This document shows, piece by piece, positions 41,800 to 51,211 of a stretch of 64,000 nt of DNA (the first letter of the stretch is position 1; every line of letters starts with the position of its first letter). Source of the DNA: an uncultured Verrucomicrobiales bacterium. GTDB lineage: Bacteria; Verrucomicrobiota; Verrucomicrobiia; Verrucomicrobiales; Akkermansiaceae. The DNA lies in assembly GCA_949373085.1 (NCBI GenBank), contig CASICJ010000047.1, forward strand, positions 53,111-117,110, given 5' to 3'. Under the pieces are notes generated by a model, which was given only the letters and a program-made list of their open reading frames with translations, ran no database searches and was not told where the DNA came from. A program made the position numbers and the translations under genes.

Positions 41800-43134
41800 T
41801 TACTCCGGCTTTTGCCAAGGGATCGATCCTCCTCGCTGGATATGGCCGCGCATGGCCGTCGCTAAGTCTCGGAAAATCGGAGCTTGGCCTTTGGTAAGAT
41901 CGGTGGTCTCGAGTGGATCTTTTTCGAGATCAAACAGTTCCCATGGGCTCATAGGAGAGTTTTTGACTAACTTCCATTTTCCTCGCTTCATGGCCCAGGA
42001 GACTTCGCCCATATAACGGAGATTTCCTTCACGGCGGGTGAAAAAAAGATCACGTTCCTTGGCTACTTGCATCCCTGTCTTAAGGAGTGGGAGAAAGGAT
42101 TGGCCATCGAGGTCTTCGGCGCTCTTTACTCCAGCGGCTTCCATGACGGTTGGGAAAATATCCATAGTGATGGCTGTAAAGTCGGAAGTGGCAGGCTTAA
42201 TCACACCGGGCCAGACCGCACAAGCGGGAACGCGGATCCCGCCTTCATACATATCTTGCTTTCCTCCGCGTAGATTTCCGCAGTTTCCCCCGACGTTGAG
42301 TTGTCCTCCGTTGTCGGAGACAAAGAAGAGGAGAGTGTCTTTCCATTGTCCGTTTTCTTTAAGGGCGGCGATAACTTTGCCGATACTGTCATCCATGTGT
42401 TCAATAAGAGCGACAAGTTTGGCTCGTTTCACATCAATTCCCTCTTCGCGTGCTTTTACTTTCTCCAACCAGTCTTTTGGGGGCTGGATTGGGGTATGAG
42501 GCGCATTGTAAGCAAGGTAGAGAAAGAATGGTGTATCTGCTTCTTCCTTCGCCTCGGAGGCTAGGTAGTTGATGGTCCAGTCGGTAAATATATCAGTAGC
42601 GTGTCCTTCGGGATCGACGCTTTCTTTATTGAGGCGCATATAGTGTTGCCCGTGGCGCCGGTGCTTATAGTAGTCGTCCATCATATCTCCGAGGAAGCCG
42701 TGGAAGTGATCAAATCCTCGCGTGTTAGGGTGGGCTTCTTCATCGAGTCCAAGGTGCCATTTTCCAATCGCGGCGGTCCGATAGCTCTCTTTCTTGAGCG
42801 CTTGCGGTAAAAGAGTTGCGGAAGGAGAAAGATATCCCCAGTTGTTCTCGGGATAGGTTCGGATTACTCCGGGAACGCCAACTCGTTCTTGGTACTTTCC
42901 GGAGAGAAGAGCGGCGCGGGTAGGCGAGCAAACTGGGCAATTAGCATAGAAATTGGTGAAGCGGAGGCCGCTCGCCATGAGTGAATCGAGATGCGGGCTC
43001 TTCAGGTCCTTAGCCCCGTAGCAAGAAAGATCTCCATATCCGAGGTCGTCAGCTACGATCACGACGATATTTGGTTTTGTGGCCGCCCAGGAGCTTATGC
43101 TGAGAAGTACGAGAAATAGAAGAGTCACGCGCAT
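41800..43134 (-). CDS. Exported sulfatase (arylsulfatase family)
   Basis: 444 aa from ATG at 43134 (signal peptide RVTLLFLVLLSISSWAA). An upstream in-frame start at 43188 is less likely. Metal-site opening NIVVIVADDLGYGDLSCYG. The sulfatase signature CSPTRAALLSGKY has Cys in the CxPxR context, to be converted to formylglycine. Then 'IGKWHLG', 'APHTPIQPP' and 'FFVSDNGG' complete the site. It would cleave sulfate esters of polysaccharides in the periplasm. Sulfatases are highly expanded in marine Verrucomicrobiota. The maturation enzyme is not in the window. Confidence 0.93.
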   Translation of the reverse strand: MRVTLLFLVLLSISSWAATKPNIVVIVADDLGYGDLSCYGAKDLKSPHLDSLMASGLRFTNFYANCPVCSPTRAALLSGKYQERVGVPGVIRTYPENNWGYLSPSATLLPQALKKESYRTAAIGKWHLGLDEEAHPNTRGFDHFHGFLGDMMDDYYKHRRHGQHYMRLNKESVDPEGHATDIFTDWTINYLASEAKEEADTPFFLYLAYNAPHTPIQPPKDWLEKVKAREEGIDVKRAKLVALIEHMDDSIGKVIAALKENGQWKDTLLFFVSDNGGQLNVGGNCGNLRGGKQDMYEGGIRVPACAVWPGVIKPATSDFTAITMDIFPTVMEAAGVKSAEDLDGQSFLPLLKTGMQVAKERDLFFTRREGNLRYMGEVSWAMKRGKWKLVKNSPMSPWELFDLEKDPLETTDLTKGQAPIFRDLATAMRGHIQRGGSIPWQKPE

Positions 43135-43188
43135 GCTTAATTCATTATAGTCCTTTACTGAGAAACCCAAGACAAAGTCACGCGCCAA

Positions 43189-43228
43189 GAAAAAAAGCTG
43201 CTCGCTCCGGAATGGGAGCTTGCAGCTT
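43189..43228 (-). terminator. Terminator of the VOC gene
   Basis: Minus strand: stem AAGCTGCAAGCTCCC paired with GGAGCGAGCAGCTT (two mismatches) and seven U (A43190-A43196 on plus). It lies between the VOC gene and the sulfatase gene. Confidence 0.82.
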
Positions 43229-43259
43229 AGTGCTTAAAGGGGTGGATTTTTGGTTTTAG

Positions 43260-43787
43260 CTATTGGTGGTCGGCGGGTCCGACGAGTTCGACGAAATTGC
43301 CGTCGGGGTCTTTTACCACTGTAAGGGCAACTTTTCCTCCGGGGATGATAGCGGGGCCTTTGGCGAGGACTTTGACTCCGGCTTTTTTCAGGCGTTCAAG
43401 GGCGGTCTTAGTGCTATTTACATGAATGGTCAAGTAGCTGAATCCAAGGCTGCTGGTGATGTAGGTTTGATCGCTCTTTTTGCTTTTTTCTATGGCGGAC
43501 CGCATGAGTTTGATCGTGGTAGCACCGTTGCCTTTGCCGAGAGAGAGTTTTTTGATGACGATCTCTTCGCCGGCGCTGAGGCCTGAATCACGGGTTACGT
43601 CTATAGCGGCAGTGAACTCTCCAGTGGAATTGAAGCCGACGGCCTCGGTGTAGAACTTCATCGATTTGGCGAGGTCGCTTACGACGATACCGAGATCGAT
43701 GGTAGCGGTACGAAATTCGGATTCGTCGGCGGATGCGAGTGAGACAAAGAACGAAAAGATGGCGAAGAAATGAATTGATAATTTCAT
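43260..43787 (-). CDS. Exported VOC (glyoxalase/bleomycin-resistance fold) protein
   Basis: 175 aa. Signal peptide KLSIHFFAIFSFFVSLASA (cleavage about residue 20), unusual for this mostly cytoplasmic fold. The VOC domain shows 'DLGIVVSDLAKSMKFYTEAV' and ends 'TVVKDPDGNFVELVG', the classic metal-Glu strand. His at the usual first metal position is not seen, so metal binding is uncertain. Substrate unknown. It is a single gene with its own terminator. Confidence 0.82.
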   Translation of the reverse strand: MKLSIHFFAIFSFFVSLASADESEFRTATIDLGIVVSDLAKSMKFYTEAVGFNSTGEFTAAIDVTRDSGLSAGEEIVIKKLSLGKGNGATTIKLMRSAIEKSKKSDQTYITSSLGFSYLTIHVNSTKTALERLKKAGVKVLAKGPAIIPGGKVALTVVKDPDGNFVELVGPADHQ

Positions 43788-43980
43788 GAGGAGTATTGAT
43801 GAGGGAATTAAGCTGAGGTGACCAGCCAGAATACTACGGTTTTATCTCATGAAAGCTTATGCTACGTCCTGGGCGTTAAAACTGTCTTACTTTGTCTTTT
43901 TGAACCCAGATCTCGATAATTTCAGATACCTCTTATTGCCTGCCGAGTTCGGCCTTCATTAACTTCAATGGATTTAAGGT

Positions 43981-44928
43981 TCAATATAGTCTTTCGGAGC
44001 TGGTTCGCTTGGCGAGGAGCATACTGGTGACCACGAGGATTCCTCCTACGATGAGTCCCCATCTAGGTGATTCAGTTTTGAGGAGAATGAGGGCTTCGAG
44101 AACGCCGCAGACCGGAATTAAAAATCGATAACTCGCCAAGAGGGTAACAGGGAAGATAGTGGAAAGATGATTCCAAATGCTGAAGGCCGTTGCAGAGACG
44201 AATGCGAGCCAGAAGGTGGCCAGCGTGACCGGGAGGTCGAACATTTCTCCAATATCCCTGAGGGCCCTTCCGCCAATCAAGATCAGTCCAATCCCTCCTA
44301 GTAGGAGCGAAATTCCGGTCGCATTAATGGCCGACATGGTGGGTTTAATTTTAGAAAAAATGATGAGGGCGGTGGCTCCGCTGGCGGTAGCGGTGAGCAT
44401 GAAGAAGGCTCCGAGGATGGGATTTCCAGCGCCAGCGCCTGGTTTATAAATGGCCAAGACCACACCTAGGCCGCCGAGAACGAGACCGAACCACTGGGTT
44501 GAAGAGGGCCAAGGGGTTTTTTGAATCAAAGGAGCTAGAATCATCCACCAGAAACTCCCAGTTGCGACCAGAAGGGCGGCGAGGCTAGCACTCGAAACGG
44601 AGACTGCTTGATAGAAGAATACGTATTGAATGAAAGTTTGAGCGAGAGCAAGCCCTGCAATAAGTTTCCAGGATGTAATGCGAAGCTCATTCTTAAGGTT
44701 TTTTCCAAAGATAAGGAGGCCGACTCCGGAAAGGCAGAAGCGCACGCCTGCAAAGAGGAAAATAATGGGGAGGGAACTCTGTAATCCTTGGATGTCCCAA
44801 TTTTGGTAGACTGTTTTGATCACGGGAAAGGCGCTCCCCCAAAGAAGCGAGCAAACCATTACCGGGAGAAGGGGACTTTTGAAAAAGAACAAGGACGAGC
44901 GATCGGCAGCAACGGAGGTCTCACGCAT
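43981..44928 (-). CDS. EamA-family (drug/metabolite) transporter
   Basis: 315 aa with 10 predicted TM helices formed by two EamA repeats. The first opens with PVMVCSLLWGSAFPVIKTVY and the second with PILGAFFMLTATASGATALI. 'GLVLGGLGVVLAIYKPG' is a typical end of a repeat. The family carries amino acids, sugars or drugs, and the substrate cannot be read. Two short Gly-rich loops and a basic C-terminus. It stands alone, divergent from the DUF6174-like gene. Confidence 0.9.
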   Translation of the reverse strand: MRETSVAADRSSLFFFKSPLLPVMVCSLLWGSAFPVIKTVYQNWDIQGLQSSLPIIFLFAGVRFCLSGVGLLIFGKNLKNELRITSWKLIAGLALAQTFIQYVFFYQAVSVSSASLAALLVATGSFWWMILAPLIQKTPWPSSTQWFGLVLGGLGVVLAIYKPGAGAGNPILGAFFMLTATASGATALIIFSKIKPTMSAINATGISLLLGGIGLILIGGRALRDIGEMFDLPVTLATFWLAFVSATAFSIWNHLSTIFPVTLLASYRFLIPVCGVLEALILLKTESPRWGLIVGGILVVTSMLLAKRTSSERLY

Positions 44929-45010
44929 ATTTAGGAGTAAGGATGAATTCGATCTAACGGTCTGCCAGAAAATTCTCGCTATTAATTACTGAGATTTTTA
45001 AATCAGATCA

Positions 45011-45694
45011 GTGAAAATTAAGAGATCAGTTTTTTTCGCGGCGCTTTCTATTTTGAACCTGAGTGTGATGCTGCCTGGCCAGGACGCGCCTCGTCTGGAA
45101 CTGACGATGGAAGGTGATTCAATGACTTTTCAGCTCAAGTCGTTTGATCTATCGGAAAGCTGGATATTGCAGCAATCGATTGATGGCGTAACCTGGTCAA
45201 ATCTGATCCTTTTTGAAAGTAGTCCGGAGATTGTGGGTTTTGGAGTGAAAGCTGATCGCACTACCCTGGGAGTAGGGGACTTGGGAAAAGTGTTTTTCAG
45301 GGCTAAGAAGTTCGCTCGGAACGAAGAGGTGAAGCAAAAGTATCTGTCTGCGCTGGCTAAATGGAACGAATCTAATCTTGTCAGCTATAGCTATTTGGTT
45401 AGTTCGGACCAAGGAATGATCAGCTATCAGGCTCGTTATACCGTGGTCGATGGGGAGGTCACAGAGGTGGAAACAATTTTGGTGTGGCCACCTTTTTTCG
45501 AACCTCCTCCCAGCAGAACGATTGAGGATTGGTTTGCGACGGTTGCTTCAGCGATTGATCAAAATGCTGTTATCATGGATATCGATTGGAATTCGGAATT
45601 AGGGTATCCGGAGTCAGGTTACATCGATATTAGCAAAATGATCGCGGACGAGGAGCGAGGGTGGAGGATTAGTGAAATACTTCCTCTGGAGTGA
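45011..45694 (+). CDS. Exported DUF6174-like protein
   Basis: 227 aa. Signal peptide RSVFFAALSILNLSVMLPG. Residues ~25-100 resemble a beta-sandwich C-terminal-type module (WILQQSIDGVTWSNLILF). Residues ~110-225 match the DUF6174 pattern: 'ALAKWNESNLVSYSYLVSSD', then 'ARYTVVDGEVTEVE', 'TIEDWFATV' and 'GYPESGYIDI'. Members are small exported proteins of unknown function. It stops just before the decayed ispH. Confidence 0.7.
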   Translation: MKIKRSVFFAALSILNLSVMLPGQDAPRLELTMEGDSMTFQLKSFDLSESWILQQSIDGVTWSNLILFESSPEIVGFGVKADRTTLGVGDLGKVFFRAKKFARNEEVKQKYLSALAKWNESNLVSYSYLVSSDQGMISYQARYTVVDGEVTEVETILVWPPFFEPPPSRTIEDWFATVASAIDQNAVIMDIDWNSELGYPESGYIDISKMIADEERGWRISEILPLE

Positions 45695-45716
45695 AGCGGG
45701 CGAGCTGGTTCAGTTT

Positions 45717-46111
45717 CTAAACCGAAACCCTCGAAATTTCGATGAGAGGTTGGAATCCCTCAGCGACAACTTTGGCCAGCTTGGCGTGTGCGGCTTTGAC
45801 GAGCGGGCAGGTGGTATCAGTGACTTGTTATCCGGCATCGTTCCGACGCTTGCGGTCACGATCAGCGGCACCGTGTGCGGTGATGATGACTTGCTTGGTA
45901 GGAGCTTGCGATTTTTCGAGGGGCGCAGTGCTTAAACCTTTGGCAGCGAGTCGAGGTTTAACGGTCGGGTAGTGGGCAAGTTGCCCTAGAATGGTGGCAG
46001 AGTTTTTTTGAGAAGTGTCTCGGTAGCCTCGATGACCTGTCGGACGCCGAAACACATACCGGTGTATTTTACGATGAGAATTTCGTAAGGTGGGGCGAGG
46101 ATACTCTTCAT
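45717..46111 (-). pseudogene. Decayed ispH (lytB)-like gene
   Basis: On the minus strand: MKSILAPPYEILIVKY, then GMCFGVRQVIEATETLLKK, a frameshift at a run of seven A (T46003-T46009 on plus), SATILGQLAHYPTV, QVIITAHGAADRD, NDAG, an in-frame TAA (45828-45830), QVTDTTCPLVKAAHAKL and a stop at 45717. CFGVR, ILG.L.H.PTV, ITAHGA and TCPLV are the iron-sulfur and substrate blocks of LytB/IspH. Restoring one A and changing TAA to a sense codon would rejoin the frame. The C-terminal half is missing. The open frames in this stretch are fragments of it. A functional ispH must exist elsewhere. Confidence 0.78.
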
Positions 46112-46184
46112 TTCACCCCAAAACTGATTCACCTCTATGTGGAGAAAGTGAAGGAGAGGAGGAGCATGTTTGAAATGGAAGCTA

Positions 46185-47078
46185 TTATTCAGCTAGAGCG
46201 CTGCTGAGGAGGCGATAGGCGTTGGGTGAGTAGCCCGATTTTTTGAGGGTCTCGAGATCGTGTTTTGCCCGGGTTTTGTTCTCCATGAGGGCGTGGATGA
46301 GGCCGCGGTCAGCGATGAGAGTAAAGTCGGGGCGTTCCGGATTGATGCGGGGAGCGATCTCGAGAAGGGCTGCGCGAAGGTCGGCATGAGCAGCTTCCTT
46401 CCTCTTAAGCATAAGGGAGGCGCGGGCGCGCCGAATGAGCCAAGACGAGCGGAATCGGGAGGAGCTAAGTTCTTCTTCGATAATAGGAAGAACAGCTTTG
46501 ATCTGGCCAGCGGTGAGGGCGGCATCGATCCAATTGTTACGAACTACGATGGATTTTGTGCGAGTCAGCGATTTTTTTAAGATGGTGGCGGCCTCGTTAG
46601 GACGTTGAAGTTTGATTAGTAAATCGGCGTGGAAGAGGTCGAGTGCGGGATCCTCGGTGGGGCGGATGAGATGAAGCGTGTCACATTGTGAGCAGGCTTG
46701 TTCGAAGAGTCCCAGCTTAGCGTTATAGCTTGCAAGAAGGTAGTAGGCTTCGAACTTCTCTTCCTTGTTTCTAGCAAATTTCTGATATCTCGAAATAAGA
46801 GCCTCGGCTCTTTTGTCGGTTTCGTAAAGTTGGACGAGAGCGACGAGGGCGTGGCGGTTGTGTGGCTCGATCTTGAGAGCCGATTCGAGATCCTCGATGG
46901 CGTGGACCTTTTCCTGAAGTGCGCGGAACTCGGTCGCTCGTTGGTAGTAGAGGTCTGCGGTGGGCTTGGTTTCGATTCTCTTCGTTAATGCCTTGATCGT
47001 CTCGGAGATATCGGTGTGCCCTAATGCAAGAACGGGCGTAAAAACGAGGATGAGGAAAAGATTACGCGAGCAGAGCAT
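46185..47078 (-). CDS. Exported TPR-repeat protein
   Basis: 297 aa. Signal peptide (LFLILVFTPVLALG, cleaved near residue 20). Several TPR-like helical pairs are visible: 'ADLYYQRATEFRALQEKVHA', 'IEDLESALKIEPHNRHALVAL' and 'AEALISRYQKFARNKEEK', with later degenerate units up to the C-terminus. TPR proteins act as scaffolds. The gene starts two bases after the stop of the upstream phosphoesterase gene and is surely cotranscribed with it. Confidence 0.85.
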   Translation of the reverse strand: MLCSRNLFLILVFTPVLALGHTDISETIKALTKRIETKPTADLYYQRATEFRALQEKVHAIEDLESALKIEPHNRHALVALVQLYETDKRAEALISRYQKFARNKEEKFEAYYLLASYNAKLGLFEQACSQCDTLHLIRPTEDPALDLFHADLLIKLQRPNEAATILKKSLTRTKSIVVRNNWIDAALTAGQIKAVLPIIEEELSSSRFRSSWLIRRARASLMLKRKEAAHADLRAALLEIAPRINPERPDFTLIADRGLIHALMENKTRAKHDLETLKKSGYSPNAYRLLSSALAE

Positions 47079-47080
47079 GA

Positions 47081-49021
47081 CTACTTCTTAAGGAGAAACT
47101 GGGGATGGAGAGTGAAGTCGGAACTGCCAATGTTCGCGTTGTGCCCTTCAATCGCTAAGACGTTTTTTTGTCCGGGCTTTAGAATCTTTGAGACTCCTTT
47201 GAGGGGAAAGTATTGGAAGCCCTCAGCTTCGTGGCTTGTGAAGCCGGCGGCCTCTTTACCCTGTTTCTTGTCAACTCCCTGACGATAGACCTCGTGGCCA
47301 TTAAGATAGGCGATAAAGGCGTCATCGTAGGAAATGTGAAGGCCAAGTTTTTCGAGATTGGCATTTTTGGGAAGTTTAAATTCCTTGCGGATGTAAATAG
47401 TGGTGAACTTCTCCCCCATTTTAATTTGTGTTATGTCATCGTTATCGCCGTAACCGAAACCAGCTTTACCGGTTTTCCAGTCGGAGACATCGTAATCGGG
47501 CGCGGCCCAATCAGTCACGTTGCCTGATGGATGAGAGCCTGCGAGGTAGGACCAAGTTGCGTTCTTATCGATGAGTGCGGTGGCGTTGCGGGGAGCAGTG
47601 GGACTGGTTGGCTTCTTCTGATTTTTCTGCAATGGTTCAGGTTGCCAGGGGTTTTCGACGACGGTGTGGGTGACTTCTCCACTCTTTTTGATGGCGAAGG
47701 CATCACGAATAACACCTTTGGAATTGAGCATTTCTCCCTTGATGGTGTCATCGGCGATTGTGATGAGGCAGGAGCCGTGATCGAGGATGATACGACGCAT
47801 GACCGGGTGGGTGCCAGAGCGGCTGTTACTGGTGCCGCCATGACCGGTAACAATGGAGACATGGCCATTGTTTGGCTTCAGGCCCTCACTCTTACGGTAG
47901 GCTCCGTCGCCTGCCGGGTCTCCGTCGCCATCGTCGAGGATGACTCCTTTGGCAACTGAGGGAGTTTGATAGGCCCCGTCGATGAGCATGGAGCGTTCGT
48001 AAATGTGGGAGTGTCCGGTAAAGACAAGATCTACACCGCCACTTTCGAGAATGGGCATGATGTGCTCGCGCATTTCGACAAGCTGGCCTTCGCGATCCGA
48101 ATCGTGTGAGCCCTTGGTGTAAGGAGGGTGGTGAAAGAAGGCGACTAGGAATTTTGCTTTGGTTTTCTCGAGGTCTGCCTTGAGCCACTGAGCCATTTCG
48201 CCGGTAGGGCGGCGATCGAGGTCGTGAGAGTCGAGGCAAATGAAGTGGACCTTGCCCCAGTCGAACGAGTAGAAGGCTTCCTTCCCGGATGGAAGGCCAC
48301 CAGCCTCGGCGTTGGTGGGGCTGATGAAGGCATCGTAAAATGGTCCGATACCAGTTGCTCCTTTGGAGGTGCGGCCTTCGTGGTTGCCCATGGAACCCCA
48401 GCAAACGGTGTTGCGAAGTGTGGGGTCATACATTTTAAAAAAACGGTCGCTGAACTCCTTGTTAGTGCCGGAACCATAAGCCATGTCACCGACGTGAAGG
48501 TAAAGGTCGATGGGGCGTCCGTTTTTGGCGGTGTGCTCGACCATCGAAGTATGGACCTGGGCCTGCGCCTTACCTCCAGTGCCGGAGTCGCCGACGACCC
48601 AGAAATACACTGGAGTATTTGATCCGGGAACAGGGTTGGTTTTGAAACGATAGGATGTGTCGGCTGGGGTCAGGCGTTTGTCTCCGTCATAAATCGCATA
48701 GTAGTAAATGGTGAGTGACTTGAGCCCCTTGAGGGTGGCTTCGAATTGGCGGGTGTCGACTGGTGCGTCCTTGAAGATTGGATTTACTTTATCGATAGAT
48801 GGATGTTTCCGAGTGATGATCTGTTCCGTAGGAACTTCCGAGGAAAGGCGGTCGATGGTTACTCCGAAAACGACTCTTGGCTTCATCTCTGTGTGGGCAC
48901 GCCAAACAACACGCATGGAGTTATCCGTTGCCAATTGAACGTAGGGTTGGCGGGAGAATTCTTCGATGATGGCGGCAGAAACGAATAGAGAGCTTAAAAA
49001 AAGAAAAATGAGGGGTTTCAT
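47081..49021 (-). CDS. Exported purple-acid-phosphatase-like metallophosphoesterase
   Basis: 646 aa from ATG at 49021 (signal peptide KPLIFLFLSSLFVSAA). An in-frame start at 49063 is weaker. An N-terminal FnIII-like domain ('RQPYVQLATDNSMRVVWRA') is followed by the phosphoesterase core: GDSGTGG, GDMAYG, GNHEG, FFHHPPY and GHSHIYER, all dinuclear metal ligand blocks. The last ~170 residues form a galactose-binding-like/beta-sandwich domain ('YDVSDWKTGKAGFGYGDNDD', 'IYIRKEFKLP', 'AYLNGHEVYR'). It probably releases phosphate in the periplasm. It is cotranscribed with the TPR protein gene. Confidence 0.92.
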   Translation of the reverse strand: MKPLIFLFLSSLFVSAAIIEEFSRQPYVQLATDNSMRVVWRAHTEMKPRVVFGVTIDRLSSEVPTEQIITRKHPSIDKVNPIFKDAPVDTRQFEATLKGLKSLTIYYYAIYDGDKRLTPADTSYRFKTNPVPGSNTPVYFWVVGDSGTGGKAQAQVHTSMVEHTAKNGRPIDLYLHVGDMAYGSGTNKEFSDRFFKMYDPTLRNTVCWGSMGNHEGRTSKGATGIGPFYDAFISPTNAEAGGLPSGKEAFYSFDWGKVHFICLDSHDLDRRPTGEMAQWLKADLEKTKAKFLVAFFHHPPYTKGSHDSDREGQLVEMREHIMPILESGGVDLVFTGHSHIYERSMLIDGAYQTPSVAKGVILDDGDGDPAGDGAYRKSEGLKPNNGHVSIVTGHGGTSNSRSGTHPVMRRIILDHGSCLITIADDTIKGEMLNSKGVIRDAFAIKKSGEVTHTVVENPWQPEPLQKNQKKPTSPTAPRNATALIDKNATWSYLAGSHPSGNVTDWAAPDYDVSDWKTGKAGFGYGDNDDITQIKMGEKFTTIYIRKEFKLPKNANLEKLGLHISYDDAFIAYLNGHEVYRQGVDKKQGKEAAGFTSHEAEGFQYFPLKGVSKILKPGQKNVLAIEGHNANIGSSDFTLHPQFLLKK

Positions 49022-49116
49022 GTGCGAAGAGTTGGAGGTTGAGAGGTTTTCATAATTTCGCAATCAAGATTGTAAGTTTGACGGAATAGTAAGATTGGGA
49101 GTATTCAGGAGCTCGT

Positions 49117-49320
49117 ATGAAACTTTTATTGCTCCCGACCTTAGTGATTGGTGCCCTCGCCTTGAGTTCTTGTGGTTTGCTTCGTTCTGTTACGCAAATG
49201 CCAATTCGAACCTTGCAAGGAGTGGGAAGAGCGGTCGGTGTGGGGTTGGAACAGAGCGAGGTTTTGGGTAAAGAGAAATCTGTGACTCCGACAAAGTGGA
49301 AGTCTACCCGGGAAGATTAA
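49117..49320 (+). CDS. Small lipoprotein
   Basis: 67 aa. N-terminal KLLLLPTLVIGALALSSC with lipobox ALSSC gives a lipid-anchored mature protein of ~49 residues (GLLRSVTQMPIRTLQGVGRA ...). A good Shine-Dalgarno, AGGAG, lies six bases before the ATG. Comparable small verrucomicrobial lipoproteins of unknown role are common. It is divergent from the metallophosphoesterase gene. Confidence 0.8.
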   Translation: MKLLLLPTLVIGALALSSCGLLRSVTQMPIRTLQGVGRAVGVGLEQSEVLGKEKSVTPTKWKSTRED

Positions 49321-49447
49321 TTTGTTAGGCTGACACGCCTGAAAGGTTTTATCGGTAACAAGAGCATTGCTGCCTTTTTTCATTGTCTTGCTGCCAAGGG
49401 AGAAGGCCTTTTCATTTTGGCTCTAGCGGAACTCCTGCTCACGAGCG

Positions 49448-51037
49448 CTATTCAGATTTTTTTGGACCGCCGCTGATGATTTCGTGGCTGGTTCCTCCCT
49501 CGTAGGTTTTGAAGTTTTTGAGGAAAAGATCAGCGAGCTTGCGAGCTCCGGTATCGAAGGCGGCTTGGTCTGTCCAGCTGTTGCGGGGAACGAGAATGTC
49601 TGATGGGACTCCCGGAACTTCGGTGATGGTTTGGAACCCGAAAACGGGGTCGGTTACGACCGGAGCTTGCGCGAGTCTACCATTGTAGATCGACTCTACG
49701 ATGGCGCGGGAATACTTGAGTTTGATCCGTTCCCCGGAATCGTGTCCGCCTTTGATCCAACCCGTATTGACGAGCCAGACGTTGACCTCATGGTCTTTCA
49801 TTTTTTCGGCGAGGAGCTCGGCGTAGCGGGAAGGGTGAAGCACGAGGAATGGCGCACCGAAGCAGGCCGAGAAAGTGGCGGTCGGTTCGGTAACCCCCAT
49901 TTCAGTACCAGCGACCTTGGCGGTGTAGCCGGAGATAAAGTGATACATAGCCTGCTCTTCGCTGAGCTTGGCGACGGGCGGAAGCACGCCGAAGGCATCA
50001 CAAGTGAGGAAGATGATATCGGTCGGATGTCCCGCGATACAGGGAACGAGAGCGTTTTCGATGAACTCAATAGGATAAGCTCCGCGGGTGTTTTGCGTGA
50101 GCGAAGTGTCGTGAAAATCGACGTTGTAGTCTTCGTCGTGGACCACGTTTTCGAGGACAGCGCCATAGTGTAGCGCGTTGTAAATATCCGGTTCGGTTTC
50201 TTTGGAAAGATCGATCGCTTTGGCGTAGCAGCCGCCCTCGATATTGAAGACGCCGGTGTCGGTCCAGACGTGCTCGTCGTCTCCGATGAGCTTGCGAGTG
50301 GGGTCGGCAGAGAGGGTGGTCTTACCGGTGCCGGAAAGGCCGAAAAGGATGGCTGAGCGATTGGTCGTAGGGCAGGCTGTGGCCGAGCAGTGCATTGAGA
50401 GATGCCCCTTCATGGGCATGAGGTAGTGCATCAGGGTAAAGACTCCTTTCTTCATCTCGCCAGCGTATTCAGTGCCCAGAATGACCATTTCTTTTTCCTC
50501 GAAGCACACGTCGATGGAGGTCTTGGAGGTCATGCCTTCGGTAAGGCGGTTGGCGGGGAATTGGCCCGCATTGTAAATGGTGAAATCAGGCTCGCCGAAG
50601 TCGGCCAATTCCTCCTTTGAAGGATTGATGAGCATGATCTGCATGAAGAGTGCGTGGTAAGGGCGGGTGCAGATGACGCGGACCTTGATGCGGTTCTCGG
50701 GATCCCAGCCAGCGAAAGCGTCGATGACGTAAATCTGCTCCCGGGTGTTGAGGTAATCCTTGGCGCGTTCGCGGTTGATCTCGAAGGTGTGTTTCCCGAT
50801 GGGCATATTGATATCGCCCCACCAGACGTGATCTTTGGAGGCGGCATTTTCGGTAATGCGCTTGTCGCTTGGCGACCGACCGGTTTTTTCACCGGAGTAG
50901 GCAATGAGCGCACCGAAAGCCGAAAGGCTGGTGGAGGACTCGTAGCGAATGGCGTCCATGTAGAGCCGTGAAGTGGCAGGATTATGGGCGATGTTTTTGG
51001 CTTCGATGCCGAGTTGGGAAAGATCGACGATTTTCAC
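49448..51037 (-). CDS. pckA: Phosphoenolpyruvate carboxykinase (ATP)
   Basis: 529 aa, typical length. Motifs: '[14 protein letters not shown]' near residue 50, the substrate-site '[17 protein letters not shown]' region, the P-loop [11 protein letters not shown], the metal-binding LIGDDEHVW and 'RGAYPIEFI'. The ATP-type enzyme makes PEP from oxaloacetate, the first step of gluconeogenesis. It stands alone in a minus-strand orientation. Confidence 0.97.
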   Translation of the reverse strand: MKIVDLSQLGIEAKNIAHNPATSRLYMDAIRYESSTSLSAFGALIAYSGEKTGRSPSDKRITENAASKDHVWWGDINMPIGKHTFEINRERAKDYLNTREQIYVIDAFAGWDPENRIKVRVICTRPYHALFMQIMLINPSKEELADFGEPDFTIYNAGQFPANRLTEGMTSKTSIDVCFEEKEMVILGTEYAGEMKKGVFTLMHYLMPMKGHLSMHCSATACPTTNRSAILFGLSGTGKTTLSADPTRKLIGDDEHVWTDTGVFNIEGGCYAKAIDLSKETEPDIYNALHYGAVLENVVHDEDYNVDFHDTSLTQNTRGAYPIEFIENALVPCIAGHPTDIIFLTCDAFGVLPPVAKLSEEQAMYHFISGYTAKVAGTEMGVTEPTATFSACFGAPFLVLHPSRYAELLAEKMKDHEVNVWLVNTGWIKGGHDSGERIKLKYSRAIVESIYNGRLAQAPVVTDPVFGFQTITEVPGVPSDILVPRNSWTDQAAFDTGARKLADLFLKNFKTYEGGTSHEIISGGPKKSE

Positions 51038-51211
51038 GGGGTCAACTTAACATAAACCATGCCAGAGTGAACGCTTACGAAAAATGTGAGGGGGGAAAGG
51101 CAGGTAGGATACAGATTTCGGGGAATTTTTTAAGTGTCTTCTTCAGACCAAGAGGGATGTCAAAGGTCCCAGGTTTGTCCTAGGGAGTATACCCAGTCTG
51201 GGTTCGGATCT

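Noticed and set aside
45672..45935. 87-codon plus-strand frame after the DUF6174-like gene
   Set aside because: Antisense to the ispH remnant, whose conserved LytB blocks explain the sequence on the minus strand.
47892..48404. 170-codon minus-strand frame rich in Arg, Pro and His
   Set aside because: Shadow of the metallophosphoesterase gene in another frame.
49078..49106. TTGACG-N17-GTATTC as a promoter of the small lipoprotein
   Set aside because: The -10 is poor, and the implied start would remove the strong AGGAG ribosome binding site.
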